Positions 27,020 through 35,028 of a stretch of DNA of 64,000 nt are shown piece by piece. Under the pieces are notes generated by a model. That model did no database searches and was not told the DNA's origin. It saw only the letters and a list, made by a program, of their open reading frames with translations. This DNA comes from Yoonia sp. I 8.24 (GTDB lineage Bacteria; Pseudomonadota; Alphaproteobacteria; Rhodobacterales; Rhodobacteraceae): positions 248,001 through 312,000 of the forward strand of contig NZ_JACXGQ010000001.1 of the NCBI RefSeq assembly GCF_022096995.1, read 5' to 3'. Each line of letters starts with the position of its first letter. Within the stretch, counting starts at the first letter, position 1. The position numbers and the translations under genes are program-made.

Positions 27020-27889
27020 ATGACTGGCAGCAATACATATGTCCCGCCAAAGGTTTGGACATGGGATGCAAAAAATGGCGGCGAGTTTGCCAGCATTAAC
27101 CGTCCCATCGCGGGGCCCACCCATGATAAGGCTCTGCCCATCGGCAAACATCCCTTGCAACTCTACTCGCTCGCGACACCAAATGGGGTGAAGGTTACAG
27201 TGATGCTTGAAGAATTGCTCGCGGCCGGACATGACGCTGAATATGACGCGTGGCTGATCCGTATCGGAGATGGTGACCAATTTGGCAGCGGGTTTGTCGA
27301 TGTGAACCCAAATTCAAAAATCCCCGCGCTCATGGACCATGGGACTGGTAGCCGGGTTTTTGAGAGCGGCGCCATCCTTTTGTATTTGGCAGAAAAATTT
27401 GGGGCATTCTTGCCCAAAGATCCTGCAGCACGTGTCGAAGCGATGAACTGGCTGTTTTGGCTGCAGGGATCTGCGCCTTACATGGGCGGTGGCTTTGGCC
27501 ATTTTTACGCCTATGCCCCTGAAAAATTCGAATACCCAATTAACCGTTTTGCAATGGAGGCAAAGCGCCAGCTTGATGTGCTCGACCGTCGTCTAGGCGA
27601 GGTGCAGTTCCTATCAGGCGCTGACTACACAATCGCCGATATTGCCACCGCGCCATGGTATGGGCGCATGGTGCAAGGCGGGGCATATGATGCGGGTGAA
27701 TTTCTCGACGTTGGCATCTATAAGAATGTGATCCGCTGGGCGGATGAGGTCATGTCGCGACCTGCATATCAGCGCGGCGCGATGGTCAACCGCACATTTG
27801 GCCCGCCCGAGGGTCAGCTACACGAACGCCACGACGCCGAGGACTTTGACACGCAAACGCAAGATAAAATAGGCACGGACACTACCTAG
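27020..27889 (+). CDS. yghU: YghU-type glutathione-dependent disulfide-bond oxidoreductase
   Basis: 289 residues, very close in layout to Escherichia coli YghU: YVPPKVWTWDAKNGG, INRPIAGPTHDKALP-GKHPLQLYS, LIRIGDGDQFGSGFVDVNPNSKIPAL, then FESGAILLYLAEKFG and MNWLFWLQGSAPYMGGGFGHFYAYAP. These are Nu-class glutathione transferase relatives that reduce disulfides and organic hydroperoxides with two glutathione molecules. The VNPNSKIPAL and ESGAI parts form the glutathione site. A 224-base AT-rich spacer before it holds no gene. Confidence 0.95.
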   Translation: MTGSNTYVPPKVWTWDAKNGGEFASINRPIAGPTHDKALPIGKHPLQLYSLATPNGVKVTVMLEELLAAGHDAEYDAWLIRIGDGDQFGSGFVDVNPNSKIPALMDHGTGSRVFESGAILLYLAEKFGAFLPKDPAARVEAMNWLFWLQGSAPYMGGGFGHFYAYAPEKFEYPINRFAMEAKRQLDVLDRRLGEVQFLSGADYTIADIATAPWYGRMVQGGAYDAGEFLDVGIYKNVIRWADEVMSRPAYQRGAMVNRTFGPPEGQLHERHDAEDFDTQTQDKIGTDTT

Positions 27890-27903
27890 CCCCTTGTGCA
27901 GAT

Positions 27904-28653
27904 TTACGCTGATACCGGCGGCGGCAACCAGAGTTCTACTGAGGAATCGTCGCCGCCCCAAACCGCGCGTGCCCGACCGCTTGCTTTGGCGACGTAAAGC
28001 GCCTTGTCAGCTTCACTTAACATGTGTTTGGTATCCAACTTGCCGTTGGCCTGCAGCAACCCAACCGACGATGTGACATTGATAGCAGTGCCGGAATACG
28101 CCTCTATGTGGCGTACCCCTTCACTTAGTCGCGCGCCAAGTTGCTCGGCACTTTCAGAGTCAATGTCTGCCACAAATATTGCGAATTCTTCACCCCCTAA
28201 ACGTCCAACAATGTCGGTTGCGCGCACCAGATGACGCATCCTGTCAGCCATGCCACGCAAAACCTCGTCGCCTACAGGATGGCCAAAGCCGTCATTCACG
28301 TCCTTAAAGTGATCAAGGTCGAGCATAAACAGAACGCCGTTCGTTTGTTTTTCAAGACGTGCCATAAACGCCCCGCGATTTAGCAGGCCTGTTAAAGAAT
28401 CTGTCCGTGCCAAACGCATCGCGTCACGACGCAGTCTTTCGCCACGTACAATCAAAACAAGAGCAATCGTAACCAGCGGTGTAGAGGTTGTCATCGAAAT
28501 CCAAAAATGCTCTGTGAATTTATGCGATCCGACCCCCATAATTAGAAATTCTATTGCGATGACGACAAGGGAATCGATCACGCTCCAAAAGATCACCGAA
28601 ATAGGCCAATGCCACCAAGCGCGTGGCATAAGTTTTGTAAGTATCTGGTCCAT
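27904..28653 (-). CDS. Membrane-bound GGDEF diguanylate cyclase
   Basis: 249 residues from [14 protein letters not shown], with GGA eight bases upstream; a start nine codons earlier is possible. Two transmembrane segments (about 17-40 and 48-70) precede a GGDEF domain. The active-site loop is [11 protein letters not shown], a catalytically competent variant, and five residues before it is RATD, the inhibitory c-di-GMP binding site (RxxD). The upstream [14 protein letters not shown] and [25 protein letters not shown] motifs are intact, so synthesis of c-di-GMP with product feedback is expected. Short N-terminal region gives no clue to the signal. Confidence 0.93.
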   Translation of the reverse strand: [249 protein letters not shown]

Positions 28654-28842
28654 ACTTTTTTCCAGTTTCCATGGGCACAATGAACCTCTACCTTCATTTC
28701 CCTAAGACCTGCTTAAGTCGGGATGCCGCACTTGCCAGAAATAAAGTTCCAAAAATACGCTCACAAACGACATTTTCTCCAATCGCCTGTTGACCCTCCG
28801 TTTTGCCCCCTTTATTGTCGCCCTACACGCAAAGGAAACCCG

Positions 28843-28890
28843 ATGACCAAGGTCGTACTCATTCTAAGATACATGCGCATGGGCCGGTAA
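28843..28890 (+). CDS. ilv leader peptide
   Basis: A 15-codon ORF, MTKVVLILRYMRMGR, preceded by AAAGGAAA nine bases upstream. It has five consecutive branched-chain codons: Val-Val-Leu-Ile-Leu (codons 4-8). This is the hallmark of a transcription-attenuation leader for branched-chain amino-acid synthesis. Ribosome stalling at these codons when Val, Leu or Ile are short would free downstream RNA to form an antiterminator. Confidence 0.9.
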   Translation: MTKVVLILRYMRMGR

Positions 28891-28917
28891 CGGTAAGACC
28901 ATAACGATCCCATGCGC
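28875..28917 (+). promoter_or_regulatory. Probable antiterminator of the ilv attenuator
   Basis: GCGCATGGG (28875-28883, inside the leader ORF) is perfectly complementary to CCCATGCGC (28909-28917). The second arm reaches the first stem base of the terminator. A ribosome that reaches the leader stop (28888-28890) would mask the first arm and let the terminator form; one stalled at the Val/Leu/Ile codons would leave it free. Confidence 0.65.
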
Positions 28918-28942
28918 CTCCGACACTCTCGGGGGTTTTTTT
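28917..28942 (+). terminator. Attenuator terminator before ilvB
   Basis: CCTCCGA (28917-28923), loop CACTC, TCGGGGG (28929-28935) with one G-T wobble, followed directly by seven T residues (28936-28942). It is a classic intrinsic terminator placed 39 bases before the ilvB start. Confidence 0.88.
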
Positions 28943-28981
28943 GTGACTAATGATAACACCAGCGGATAGGACGCGAGAACA

Positions 28982-30733
28982 ATGACAAAAGCCATGACGG
29001 GCGCAAAAATGGTAGTACAGGCCTTGATCGATCAGGGTGTGGAAGTCGTCTTTGGATACCCTGGCGGTGCCGTCCTGCCGATCTATGACGAGATTTTTCA
29101 GCAAAACAGCATCACCCATGTTTTGGTGCGCCACGAACAAGGGGCCGTTCATGCCGCCGAAGGGTATGCGCGTTCAACCGGAAAACCCGGCGTTGCATTG
29201 GTGACATCTGGCCCTGGCGCGACAAACGCTGTGACCGGGCTGACAGATGCGCTGCTGGACAGCATCCCGCTGATCGTTCTGACAGGCCAAGTGCCGACAT
29301 TCATGATCGGATCAGATGCCTTCCAAGAGGCTGACACCGTTGGCATCACCCGCCCCTGCACCAAGCATAATTGGCTGGTCAAAGAGACCGACAAGCTGGC
29401 CGCGACCCTGCACGAGGCATTCCATGTCGCAACATCAGGCCGCCCTGGTCCGGTTTTGATCGACATCCCTAAGGATGTTCAATTTGCGACCGGCACCTAC
29501 ACGCAAGCCAAACAGGTTGAGACGCATTATAACCCACAGGTAAAGGGTGACATGGACGCCATCACTGAATTGGCCAAGGCGATGGAGACGGCCAAACGTC
29601 CCTTATTTTATACTGGCGGCGGGGTCATCAACTCTGGTCCGGCGGCCTCACAATTACTGCGCGAATTGGTAGCCGCCACGAATTTCCCGATCACCTCAAC
29701 CTTGATGGGTTTGGGCTGCTATCCAGCGTCCGGCGACAATTGGTTGGGCATGTTGGGCATGCATGGGCTTTATGAAGCAAATATGGCGATGCACGACTGC
29801 GACTTGATGATCAACATCGGGGCGCGGTTTGATGACCGGATCACAGGCCGTCTGGATGCGTTCAGCCCCGGCTCCAAAAAAGCGCATATCGATATTGATG
29901 CGTCATCAATCAACAAGGTCATCCATGTCGATATTCCGATCTTGGGGGATGTGGCCCATGTTTTGGAAGACCTGCTGAACGTGTGGAAAGCCCGCGGCCG
30001 CAAAACCAACCAAGAAGGACTGTCCAACTGGTGGGATCAAATCAACGATTGGCGCGCGGTGAAATGCCTTGATTTCAATCAAGAAGGCAAGATCATTAAA
30101 CCGCAATACGCGCTGCAACGTCTTGAAGAACTGACGAAAAAGCACGACCGTTACATCACAACAGAGGTCGGCCAGCACCAAATGTGGGCCGCGCAGTATC
30201 TTGGATTTGAAAACCCAAACCGCTGGATGACATCTGGTGGTCTAGGGACAATGGGCTACGGTTTCCCCGCGTCGATCGGCGTGCAAATGGCGCATCCTGA
30301 TGCTTTGGTCATCAACGTCGCTGGCGAAGCATCTTGGTTGATGAACATGCAAGAACTTGGCACCGCAATGCAGTTCAACCTGCCCGTCAAACAGTTCATC
30401 TTGAACAACGAACGTCTGGGCATGGTGCGCCAGTGGCAGCAATTGCTGCACGGCGAACGCTATTCTTCCAGCTGGTCTGAATCCCTGCCCGATTTTGTAA
30501 AACTGGCCGAAGCATTCGGCGCGAAAGGCATCCAATGCCACGACCCCGATACGCTGGACGATGCGATCATGGAAATGATCACCTATGACGGTCCTGTGCT
30601 GTTTGATTGCTTGGTCGAAAAGCACGAAAACTGCTTCCCGATGATCCCGTCAGGCAAAGCACACAACGAAATGCTGATGGGCGACGCATCAACCGACGGC
30701 GCGATTTCAGGCGCTGGCGAGGCGTTGGTTTGA
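28982..30733 (+). CDS. ilvB: Acetolactate synthase large subunit
   Basis: 583 residues. Makes acetolactate or acetohydroxybutyrate from pyruvate in Val/Leu/Ile synthesis, using thiamine diphosphate and FAD. Seen are FGYPGGAVLPIYDEI, the catalytic glutamate in VRHEQGAVHAAEGYA, TSGPGATNAVTGLTDA, FDDRITG for FAD, and the C-terminal thiamine site VINVAGEASWLMNMQEL...LNNERLGMVRQWQ. In that last motif Glu stands where the usual GDG/GDA has the metal-binding Asp. Controlled by the attenuator upstream. The partner small subunit ilvH follows after an intervening ORF. Confidence 0.96.
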   Translation: MTKAMTGAKMVVQALIDQGVEVVFGYPGGAVLPIYDEIFQQNSITHVLVRHEQGAVHAAEGYARSTGKPGVALVTSGPGATNAVTGLTDALLDSIPLIVLTGQVPTFMIGSDAFQEADTVGITRPCTKHNWLVKETDKLAATLHEAFHVATSGRPGPVLIDIPKDVQFATGTYTQAKQVETHYNPQVKGDMDAITELAKAMETAKRPLFYTGGGVINSGPAASQLLRELVAATNFPITSTLMGLGCYPASGDNWLGMLGMHGLYEANMAMHDCDLMINIGARFDDRITGRLDAFSPGSKKAHIDIDASSINKVIHVDIPILGDVAHVLEDLLNVWKARGRKTNQEGLSNWWDQINDWRAVKCLDFNQEGKIIKPQYALQRLEELTKKHDRYITTEVGQHQMWAAQYLGFENPNRWMTSGGLGTMGYGFPASIGVQMAHPDALVINVAGEASWLMNMQELGTAMQFNLPVKQFILNNERLGMVRQWQQLLHGERYSSSWSESLPDFVKLAEAFGAKGIQCHDPDTLDDAIMEMITYDGPVLFDCLVEKHENCFPMIPSGKAHNEMLMGDASTDGAISGAGEALV

Positions 30734-30737
30734 TGAA

Positions 30738-31031
30738 ATGGGGCTAATATCCGTTTCGTTCCAGAACGAACCCATTCCCTGGAACATTTGGGTGATGGCT
30801 GAGCTAGAAACCTTTGCTTCTAAAGAAGAAAAGGAAAAGTTCTGGAACGAGATTTTTCGCCCCTATGAACACGGCCTAAACGCAATACACGCTGAAGACT
30901 TGAAACCTAGCGATCTCGAAAGCTTTATTGACCTACTTCAACGCTTCAAAATGACCTCACCTCAAGAGGAACATGTAAACGAAGTCATAAGGTTATTGAA
31001 AATTGAATTGGAAATAAGATGTCCGCACTAA
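30738..31031 (+). CDS. Small ORF of unknown function inside the ilvB-ilvH gap
   Basis: 97 residues, five bases after ilvB and overlapping the first codons of ilvH by 13 bases. The sequence is charged and helical (ELETFASKEEKEKFWNEIF, EDLKPSDLESFIDLLQRFKM) with no signal peptide or known motif. An inner ATG at 30795 is also possible. Base composition is visibly more AT-rich than the flanking ilv genes, suggesting a later insertion. The phase of the gap is compatible with translation through it, and it ends in the ilvH start region, so it may set ilvH expression. Confidence 0.55.
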   Translation: MGLISVSFQNEPIPWNIWVMAELETFASKEEKEKFWNEIFRPYEHGLNAIHAEDLKPSDLESFIDLLQRFKMTSPQEEHVNEVIRLLKIELEIRCPH

Positions 31032-31582
31032 AAATCAAAAAAGGCGCAACAAGCCACTCAGCCTACAACCTACGGCCCAACTATTCCGACACTGTTGAAC
31101 GGCACACGCTGGCCGTTCTGGTTGAAAACGAACCGGGTGTTTTGGCCCGCGTGATCGGGCTGTTTTCCGGGCGCGGCTATAATATCGACAGCCTGACCGT
31201 CGCCGAGGTCGACCACCTTGGGCACCGCTCGCGCATCACAATCGTCACGTCTGGTACGCCGCAGATTATCGAACAGATCAAAGCGCAGTTGGGTCGGATC
31301 GTCGATGTGCATAAGGTGAATGATCTGACCGTTGAAGGACCATCCGTGGAACGCGAGTTGGCGCTGTTCAAAGTGTCCGGCAAAGGTGAAAACCGCATTG
31401 AGGCCGTGCGTTTGGCAGATATTTTTCGGGCCAATGTGGTCGATAGCACGTTGGAATCATTTGTTTTTGAAATCACAGGTACGCCTGAAAAAATCGATGC
31501 CTTTGCGGAATTGATGCGCCCGCTCGGCTTGCAAGAAATTGCGCGCACGGGTGTCGCGGCGCTTTCGCGTGGTGCTGTCTGA
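31019..31582 (+). CDS. ilvH: Acetolactate synthase small (regulatory) subunit
   Basis: 187 residues. The N-terminal ACT domain binds valine for feedback inhibition: TLAVLVENEPGVLARVIGLFSGRGYNIDSLTVAEVDH is diagnostic. The C-terminal domain ends in GVAALSRGAV. A GGAAATAAG stands before the ATG, inside the preceding ORF. A strong hairpin follows the stop. Confidence 0.95.
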   Translation: MSALKIKKGATSHSAYNLRPNYSDTVERHTLAVLVENEPGVLARVIGLFSGRGYNIDSLTVAEVDHLGHRSRITIVTSGTPQIIEQIKAQLGRIVDVHKVNDLTVEGPSVERELALFKVSGKGENRIEAVRLADIFRANVVDSTLESFVFEITGTPEKIDAFAELMRPLGLQEIARTGVAALSRGAV

Positions 31583-31588
31583 GAAAAC

Positions 31589-31616
31589 GCGCCGGGTCAG
31601 CCCCCTGACCCGGCGC
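31589..31616. terminator. Bidirectional terminator between ilvH and an EF-hand gene
   Basis: GCGCCGGGTCAG (31589-31600) pairs perfectly with CTGACCCGGCGC (31605-31616) over a CCCC loop, a 12-bp GC-rich stem. On the minus strand it is followed by GTTTTC, on the plus strand by AATTGCTT; it serves ilvH best as a stop/stabiliser and the EF-hand gene as a terminator. Confidence 0.85.
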
Positions 31617-31622
31617 AATTGC

Positions 31623-31865
31623 TTAGCTAGGCAGAAGACCTGCTTCTTGGCCCGCTGCGATTTCTGCGGCGTCAAGGAGCCCGTCACCAGACGCATCCAA
31701 TGCAATGAATTCGTCATCCGTGATATCCGGAAGCACGGCTGCTAATTCAGCATAGCTATACATGCTGTCACCGTTGACATCGATCGCGGCATCCTGTGCG
31801 AACGCGGGAACGGCAAGCGCAAGCGCAAAGGCAGTTTGTGCCACCAGTGTTTTCTTGATCGTCAT
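31623..31865 (-). CDS. Small exported EF-hand protein 1
   Basis: 80 residues with a signal peptide (MTIKKTLVAQTAFALALAVPAFAQ). The ~56-residue mature part has two EF-hand loops: DVNGDSMYSYAE and DASGDGLLDAAE, each with Asp/Asn ligands at positions 1, 3, 5 and a terminal Glu at 12. It should bind calcium in the periplasm. GGAG precedes the ATG. A sister gene with the same plan lies at 32239-32484; the two are separated by a 373-base spacer. Confidence 0.85.
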   Translation of the reverse strand: MTIKKTLVAQTAFALALAVPAFAQDAAIDVNGDSMYSYAELAAVLPDITDDEFIALDASGDGLLDAAEIAAGQEAGLLPS

Positions 31866-32238
31866 TTTAGTTCTCCTTCATGGATATTTAGAAGGCGATG
31901 TTGCCTTCACCAGAAGGCATGAACGCCACGATTGCGCAGGACCAGATCAAACGGACCAGCCGCGAAAACCAGCACAATTGCGCCAAAAGTGGAAACAATA
32001 ATTGCAAAAATTCGCCCCAAAACCCCCACAAGAAACAATAAGCCAGACACCACCACCCTCACCTAGCAAATCTGGCAAGGTAACGCCGTCACGCGTAAAT
32101 CCCGATATTGTGAACGCTGTATCTGTTGAAAACCGAACAAAGAAAACCGCGGCATGTCTAAACCATGCCGCGGCTACTTCTCAAGATTCATATTGTCGGT
32201 GACCGGGCCGCATTCATGCAGCCCAAGCTGATTGCGGA
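31866..32238. other. Spacer between the two EF-hand genes
   Basis: 373 bases with no convincing gene in either strand. The left part (to about 31890) holds the ribosome-binding region of EF-hand gene 1; much of the remainder is A/C-rich and non-coding in appearance. At 32147-32173 there is a perfect hairpin described separately. Confidence 0.6.
32147..32173 (-). terminator. Terminator downstream of EF-hand gene 2
   Basis: CCGCGGCATG (32147-32156) and CATGCCGCGG (32164-32173) form a perfect 10-bp stem with a 7-base loop. On the minus strand the stem is followed by TTTTCTTTG, giving an intrinsic terminator about 65 bases after the stop of the gene at 32239. Confidence 0.8.
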
Positions 32239-32484
32239 CTAGCCCGGCAAAAGACCCGCTGATTGCCCATTGGCGATTTCAGATGCGTTCAGCAGCCCGT
32301 CGCCAGAGGTATCAAGCACCTCGAACGTTGCGTCGGTCAAATTAGGAAGCACCGCAGTGAGTTCAGGATAGCTATACATCCCGTCGCCATTGATATCGAT
32401 ATTTGGGTCTTGGGCGAGTGCCGGTGATGCAAAAAGGGCCAATAAAATAGTGGCTGGTTTGAGAGGTGATGTCGCGCGTGTCAT
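32239..32484 (-). CDS. Small exported EF-hand protein 2
   Basis: 81 residues from the ATG at 32484, seven bases after GGAG (a TTG two codons earlier is rejected). Signal peptide MTRATSPLKPATILLALFASPALAQ. EF-hand loops DINGDGMYSYPE and DTSGDGLLNASE keep all ligand positions. It is a paralogue of the protein at 31623: after the signal peptides both share the pattern MYSY-EL-AVLP, LD-SGDGLL-A-EIA-GQ-AGLLP. Function unknown; calcium binding is expected. Confidence 0.85.
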   Translation of the reverse strand: MTRATSPLKPATILLALFASPALAQDPNIDINGDGMYSYPELTAVLPNLTDATFEVLDTSGDGLLNASEIANGQSAGLLPG

Positions 32485-32689
32485 CTTCAATCTCCGTTAC
32501 GGGTAAATGCGTATGTTGTTTATTGACTGCCATATGGGGAGCCCTGCCCCGACTTACCATCTTTGCAACAGAAACAAAGTAAAAATCCTGTCACCTGCGG
32601 GCCCAACGATACCAAAAGATCACAATCGCCCCCTTGCCCCTGCCGGGCTAAGACGACAGTCTGCACGCAAAACAGGATCAGGAATTCAC

Positions 32690-33631
32690 ATGGCACCGCG
32701 TAAAATCATCATCGACACGGACCCCGGCCAAGACGATGCGGTGGCCATCCTTTTGGCGTTTGCCTCACCCGAGGATATTGATCTGCTTGGGATTACCGCC
32801 GTTGCGGGCAATGTGCCCTTGGCGCTGACCGAAAAGAATGCGCGCATTGTGTGTGAACTTGCGGGAAAACCCGACACCTTGGTCTTTGCGGGCTGTGACG
32901 CGCCGATGCACCGCAAATTGGTCACTGCCGAACATGTGCATGGGAAGACCGGGCTTGATGGGCCGCAGATGGACGATCCGAAAATGCCCCTGCAACCGCA
33001 GCATGGCGTTGATTACATTATTGACACCCTTCGCAATGAGTCCGAAGGCACAGTAACTATCTGCCCCATTGGACCGCTCACCAATATCGCGACCGCATTT
33101 GAAAAGGCGCCCGACATCATCCCACGAATCCAAGAGATCGTGCTGATGGGCGGCGGCTGTTTTGAAGGCGGCAACATCACCCCAGCTGCCGAATTTAACA
33201 TCTACGTTGATCCCGAAGCCGCCAAAATTGTGTTTGAATCCGGTGTGCCACTGGTCGTGATGCCCTTGGACGTGACGCATAAGGCGCTCACCACCAAAGC
33301 CCGCATCGACGCATTTCGCGCGATGGGCACCAAGATCGGTGATATGGTTGCCGCATGGACCGATTTCTTTGAACGGTTTGATATGGAAAAATACGGATCA
33401 GAGGGCGCGCCGCTGCATGACCCTTGTACGATTGCCTATTTGATCGACCCCACTTTGTTTACGGGCCGCCATATCAATGTTGAGATTGAGACAGAATCTG
33501 AACTGACCCTTGGCATGACCGTTGCGGATTGGTGGCGGGTCACGGACCGCGCCCCCAATGCGCTGTTCATCGGTGACTTGGACGCCGAAGGGTTTTATGC
33601 GCTGCTCGCGGATAGGCTTGAACGCTTGTGA
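32690..33631 (+). CDS. Ribonucleoside hydrolase (inosine-uridine preferring type)
   Basis: 313 residues from MAPRKIIIDTDPGQDDAVAI; AGGAA stands before this ATG and the longer frame has no coding character. The N-terminal DTDPGQDDA holds the calcium-binding aspartates. Other signatures are NVPLALTEKNA, LVTAEHVHGKTGLDGP, IGPLTNIATAFEKAP, VLMGGGCFEGGNITPAAEFNIYVDPEAA and VMPLDVTHKA. The enzyme splits the N-glycosidic bond of nucleosides for salvage. Substrate range cannot be judged. Its stop overlaps the GTG start of selO. Confidence 0.93.
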   Translation: MAPRKIIIDTDPGQDDAVAILLAFASPEDIDLLGITAVAGNVPLALTEKNARIVCELAGKPDTLVFAGCDAPMHRKLVTAEHVHGKTGLDGPQMDDPKMPLQPQHGVDYIIDTLRNESEGTVTICPIGPLTNIATAFEKAPDIIPRIQEIVLMGGGCFEGGNITPAAEFNIYVDPEAAKIVFESGVPLVVMPLDVTHKALTTKARIDAFRAMGTKIGDMVAAWTDFFERFDMEKYGSEGAPLHDPCTIAYLIDPTLFTGRHINVEIETESELTLGMTVADWWRVTDRAPNALFIGDLDAEGFYALLADRLERL

Positions 33632-35028
33632 AAATCCCGTTTGATAACAGCTATGTAAATCTTCCTGCGCAGCTTTATGTGGCCACGCCACCAACCCCGG
33701 TGCCTGCGCCCGTGCTGATCAGCTATAATCAAGCCTTAGCCGATGATCTGGGAATTCAAGGCGCGCCTGATCTGGCGATTCTCGCGGGCAATGCGATCCC
33801 CGAAGGGGCCGCGCCCATTGCGCAGGCCTATGCCGGGCATCAATTTGGCCAATGGAACCCACAATTGGGCGACGGCCGCGCGGTGCTATTGGGTGAAATG
33901 ATCGATCACGCCGGCTTGCGCCGCGATATCCAGCTTAAGGGTTCCGGACAAACCCCGTTTTCGCGCCGTGGCGATGGGCGTGCATGGCTTGGGCCAGTGC
34001 TACGCGAATATCTAGTGTCAGAGGCGATGCATGCGTTGGGTGTGCCAACCACCCGCGCTTTGGCCGCTGTGACGACGGGCCAAGACATCGCGCGTGAAAC
34101 CCTGCTGCCGGGCGCGGTTTTAGCCCGTGTCGCGCAAAGCCATATCCGGGTCGGGACGTTTCAGTATTTCGCGGCCCGCCAAGACCTAGTGGCACTGCGT
34201 GCGCTGACCGATCATGTGATCGCACGCCATTACCCGACAGCCGCGGACCCTGCGGCGCTGTTGGATCAGGTGATCACACGCTATGCACAGTTGATTGCGC
34301 AATGGATGGGGTTTGGGTTTATCCACGGCGTGATGAACACCGATAATGTATCTATCGCGGGCGAGACGATTGATTACGGCCCCTGTGCCTTTATGGATGG
34401 ATTTCATCCCTCCCAAGTGTTCAGCGCGATTGACCGCCAAGGCCGCTATGCCTATGCGAACCAACCGCAGATTGGCGCGTGGAACATGGCGCAATTCGCC
34501 ACATCACTGATCCCACTCATGCCGGACCAAGACGCCGCAATTGAACAGTTCACGGCAGCCGTGAATCGCTTTGGCGACATCTATCTTGCGGCATGGCGCG
34601 CGGTTTTTGCGGCGAAAATCGGGATCTTCGACCCAACGCCCGAAGACACTGGGCTGATCCAAACCTTGCTTGATCTCATGGCATCCGAGCGCGCCGATTT
34701 CACGGGTGTTTTTGCACATCTAGGCAGCGATACCGCCCGCGACCAGTTTATTGACCGGGCAGCGTTTGACGCGTGGGCAGTAGATTGGAAAGCGCGCAGG
34801 TCGAATGATTTTGCGGCGATCATGGCCGGGGCGAACCCGCGAATTATCCCGCGCAATCATCAGGTTGAAGCCGCGATTCAAGCCGCAGTCGCAGGTGATT
34901 TCGCGCCGTTTCATGCAATGCTTGGTGCGGTCACACAGCCCTTTGCACCGCTGACACAGGCGACCGCCCGCTATGCGACACCGCCAACATCGGCAGAGCA
35001 AGTCACCCGGACGTTTTGCGGGACTTAG
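33628..35028 (+). CDS. selO: Protein adenylyltransferase SelO (YdiU family)
   Basis: 466 residues starting with GTG, which overlaps the nucleoside hydrolase stop (GTGA). SelO is a pseudokinase fold that transfers AMP to proteins in redox homeostasis. The diagnostic block is seen: AQAYAGHQFGQWNPQLGDGRAVLLGEM, IQLKGSGQTPFSRRGDGRAWLGPVLREYLVSEAM, and the catalytic FGFIHGVMNTDNVSIAGETIDYGPCAF, with the metal-binding Asn-Asp and the D-Y-G motif. The 3' end overlaps a convergent DMT transporter gene by 26 bases. Confidence 0.95.
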   Translation: MKIPFDNSYVNLPAQLYVATPPTPVPAPVLISYNQALADDLGIQGAPDLAILAGNAIPEGAAPIAQAYAGHQFGQWNPQLGDGRAVLLGEMIDHAGLRRDIQLKGSGQTPFSRRGDGRAWLGPVLREYLVSEAMHALGVPTTRALAAVTTGQDIARETLLPGAVLARVAQSHIRVGTFQYFAARQDLVALRALTDHVIARHYPTAADPAALLDQVITRYAQLIAQWMGFGFIHGVMNTDNVSIAGETIDYGPCAFMDGFHPSQVFSAIDRQGRYAYANQPQIGAWNMAQFATSLIPLMPDQDAAIEQFTAAVNRFGDIYLAAWRAVFAAKIGIFDPTPEDTGLIQTLLDLMASERADFTGVFAHLGSDTARDQFIDRAAFDAWAVDWKARRSNDFAAIMAGANPRIIPRNHQVEAAIQAAVAGDFAPFHAMLGAVTQPFAPLTQATARYATPPTSAEQVTRTFCGT

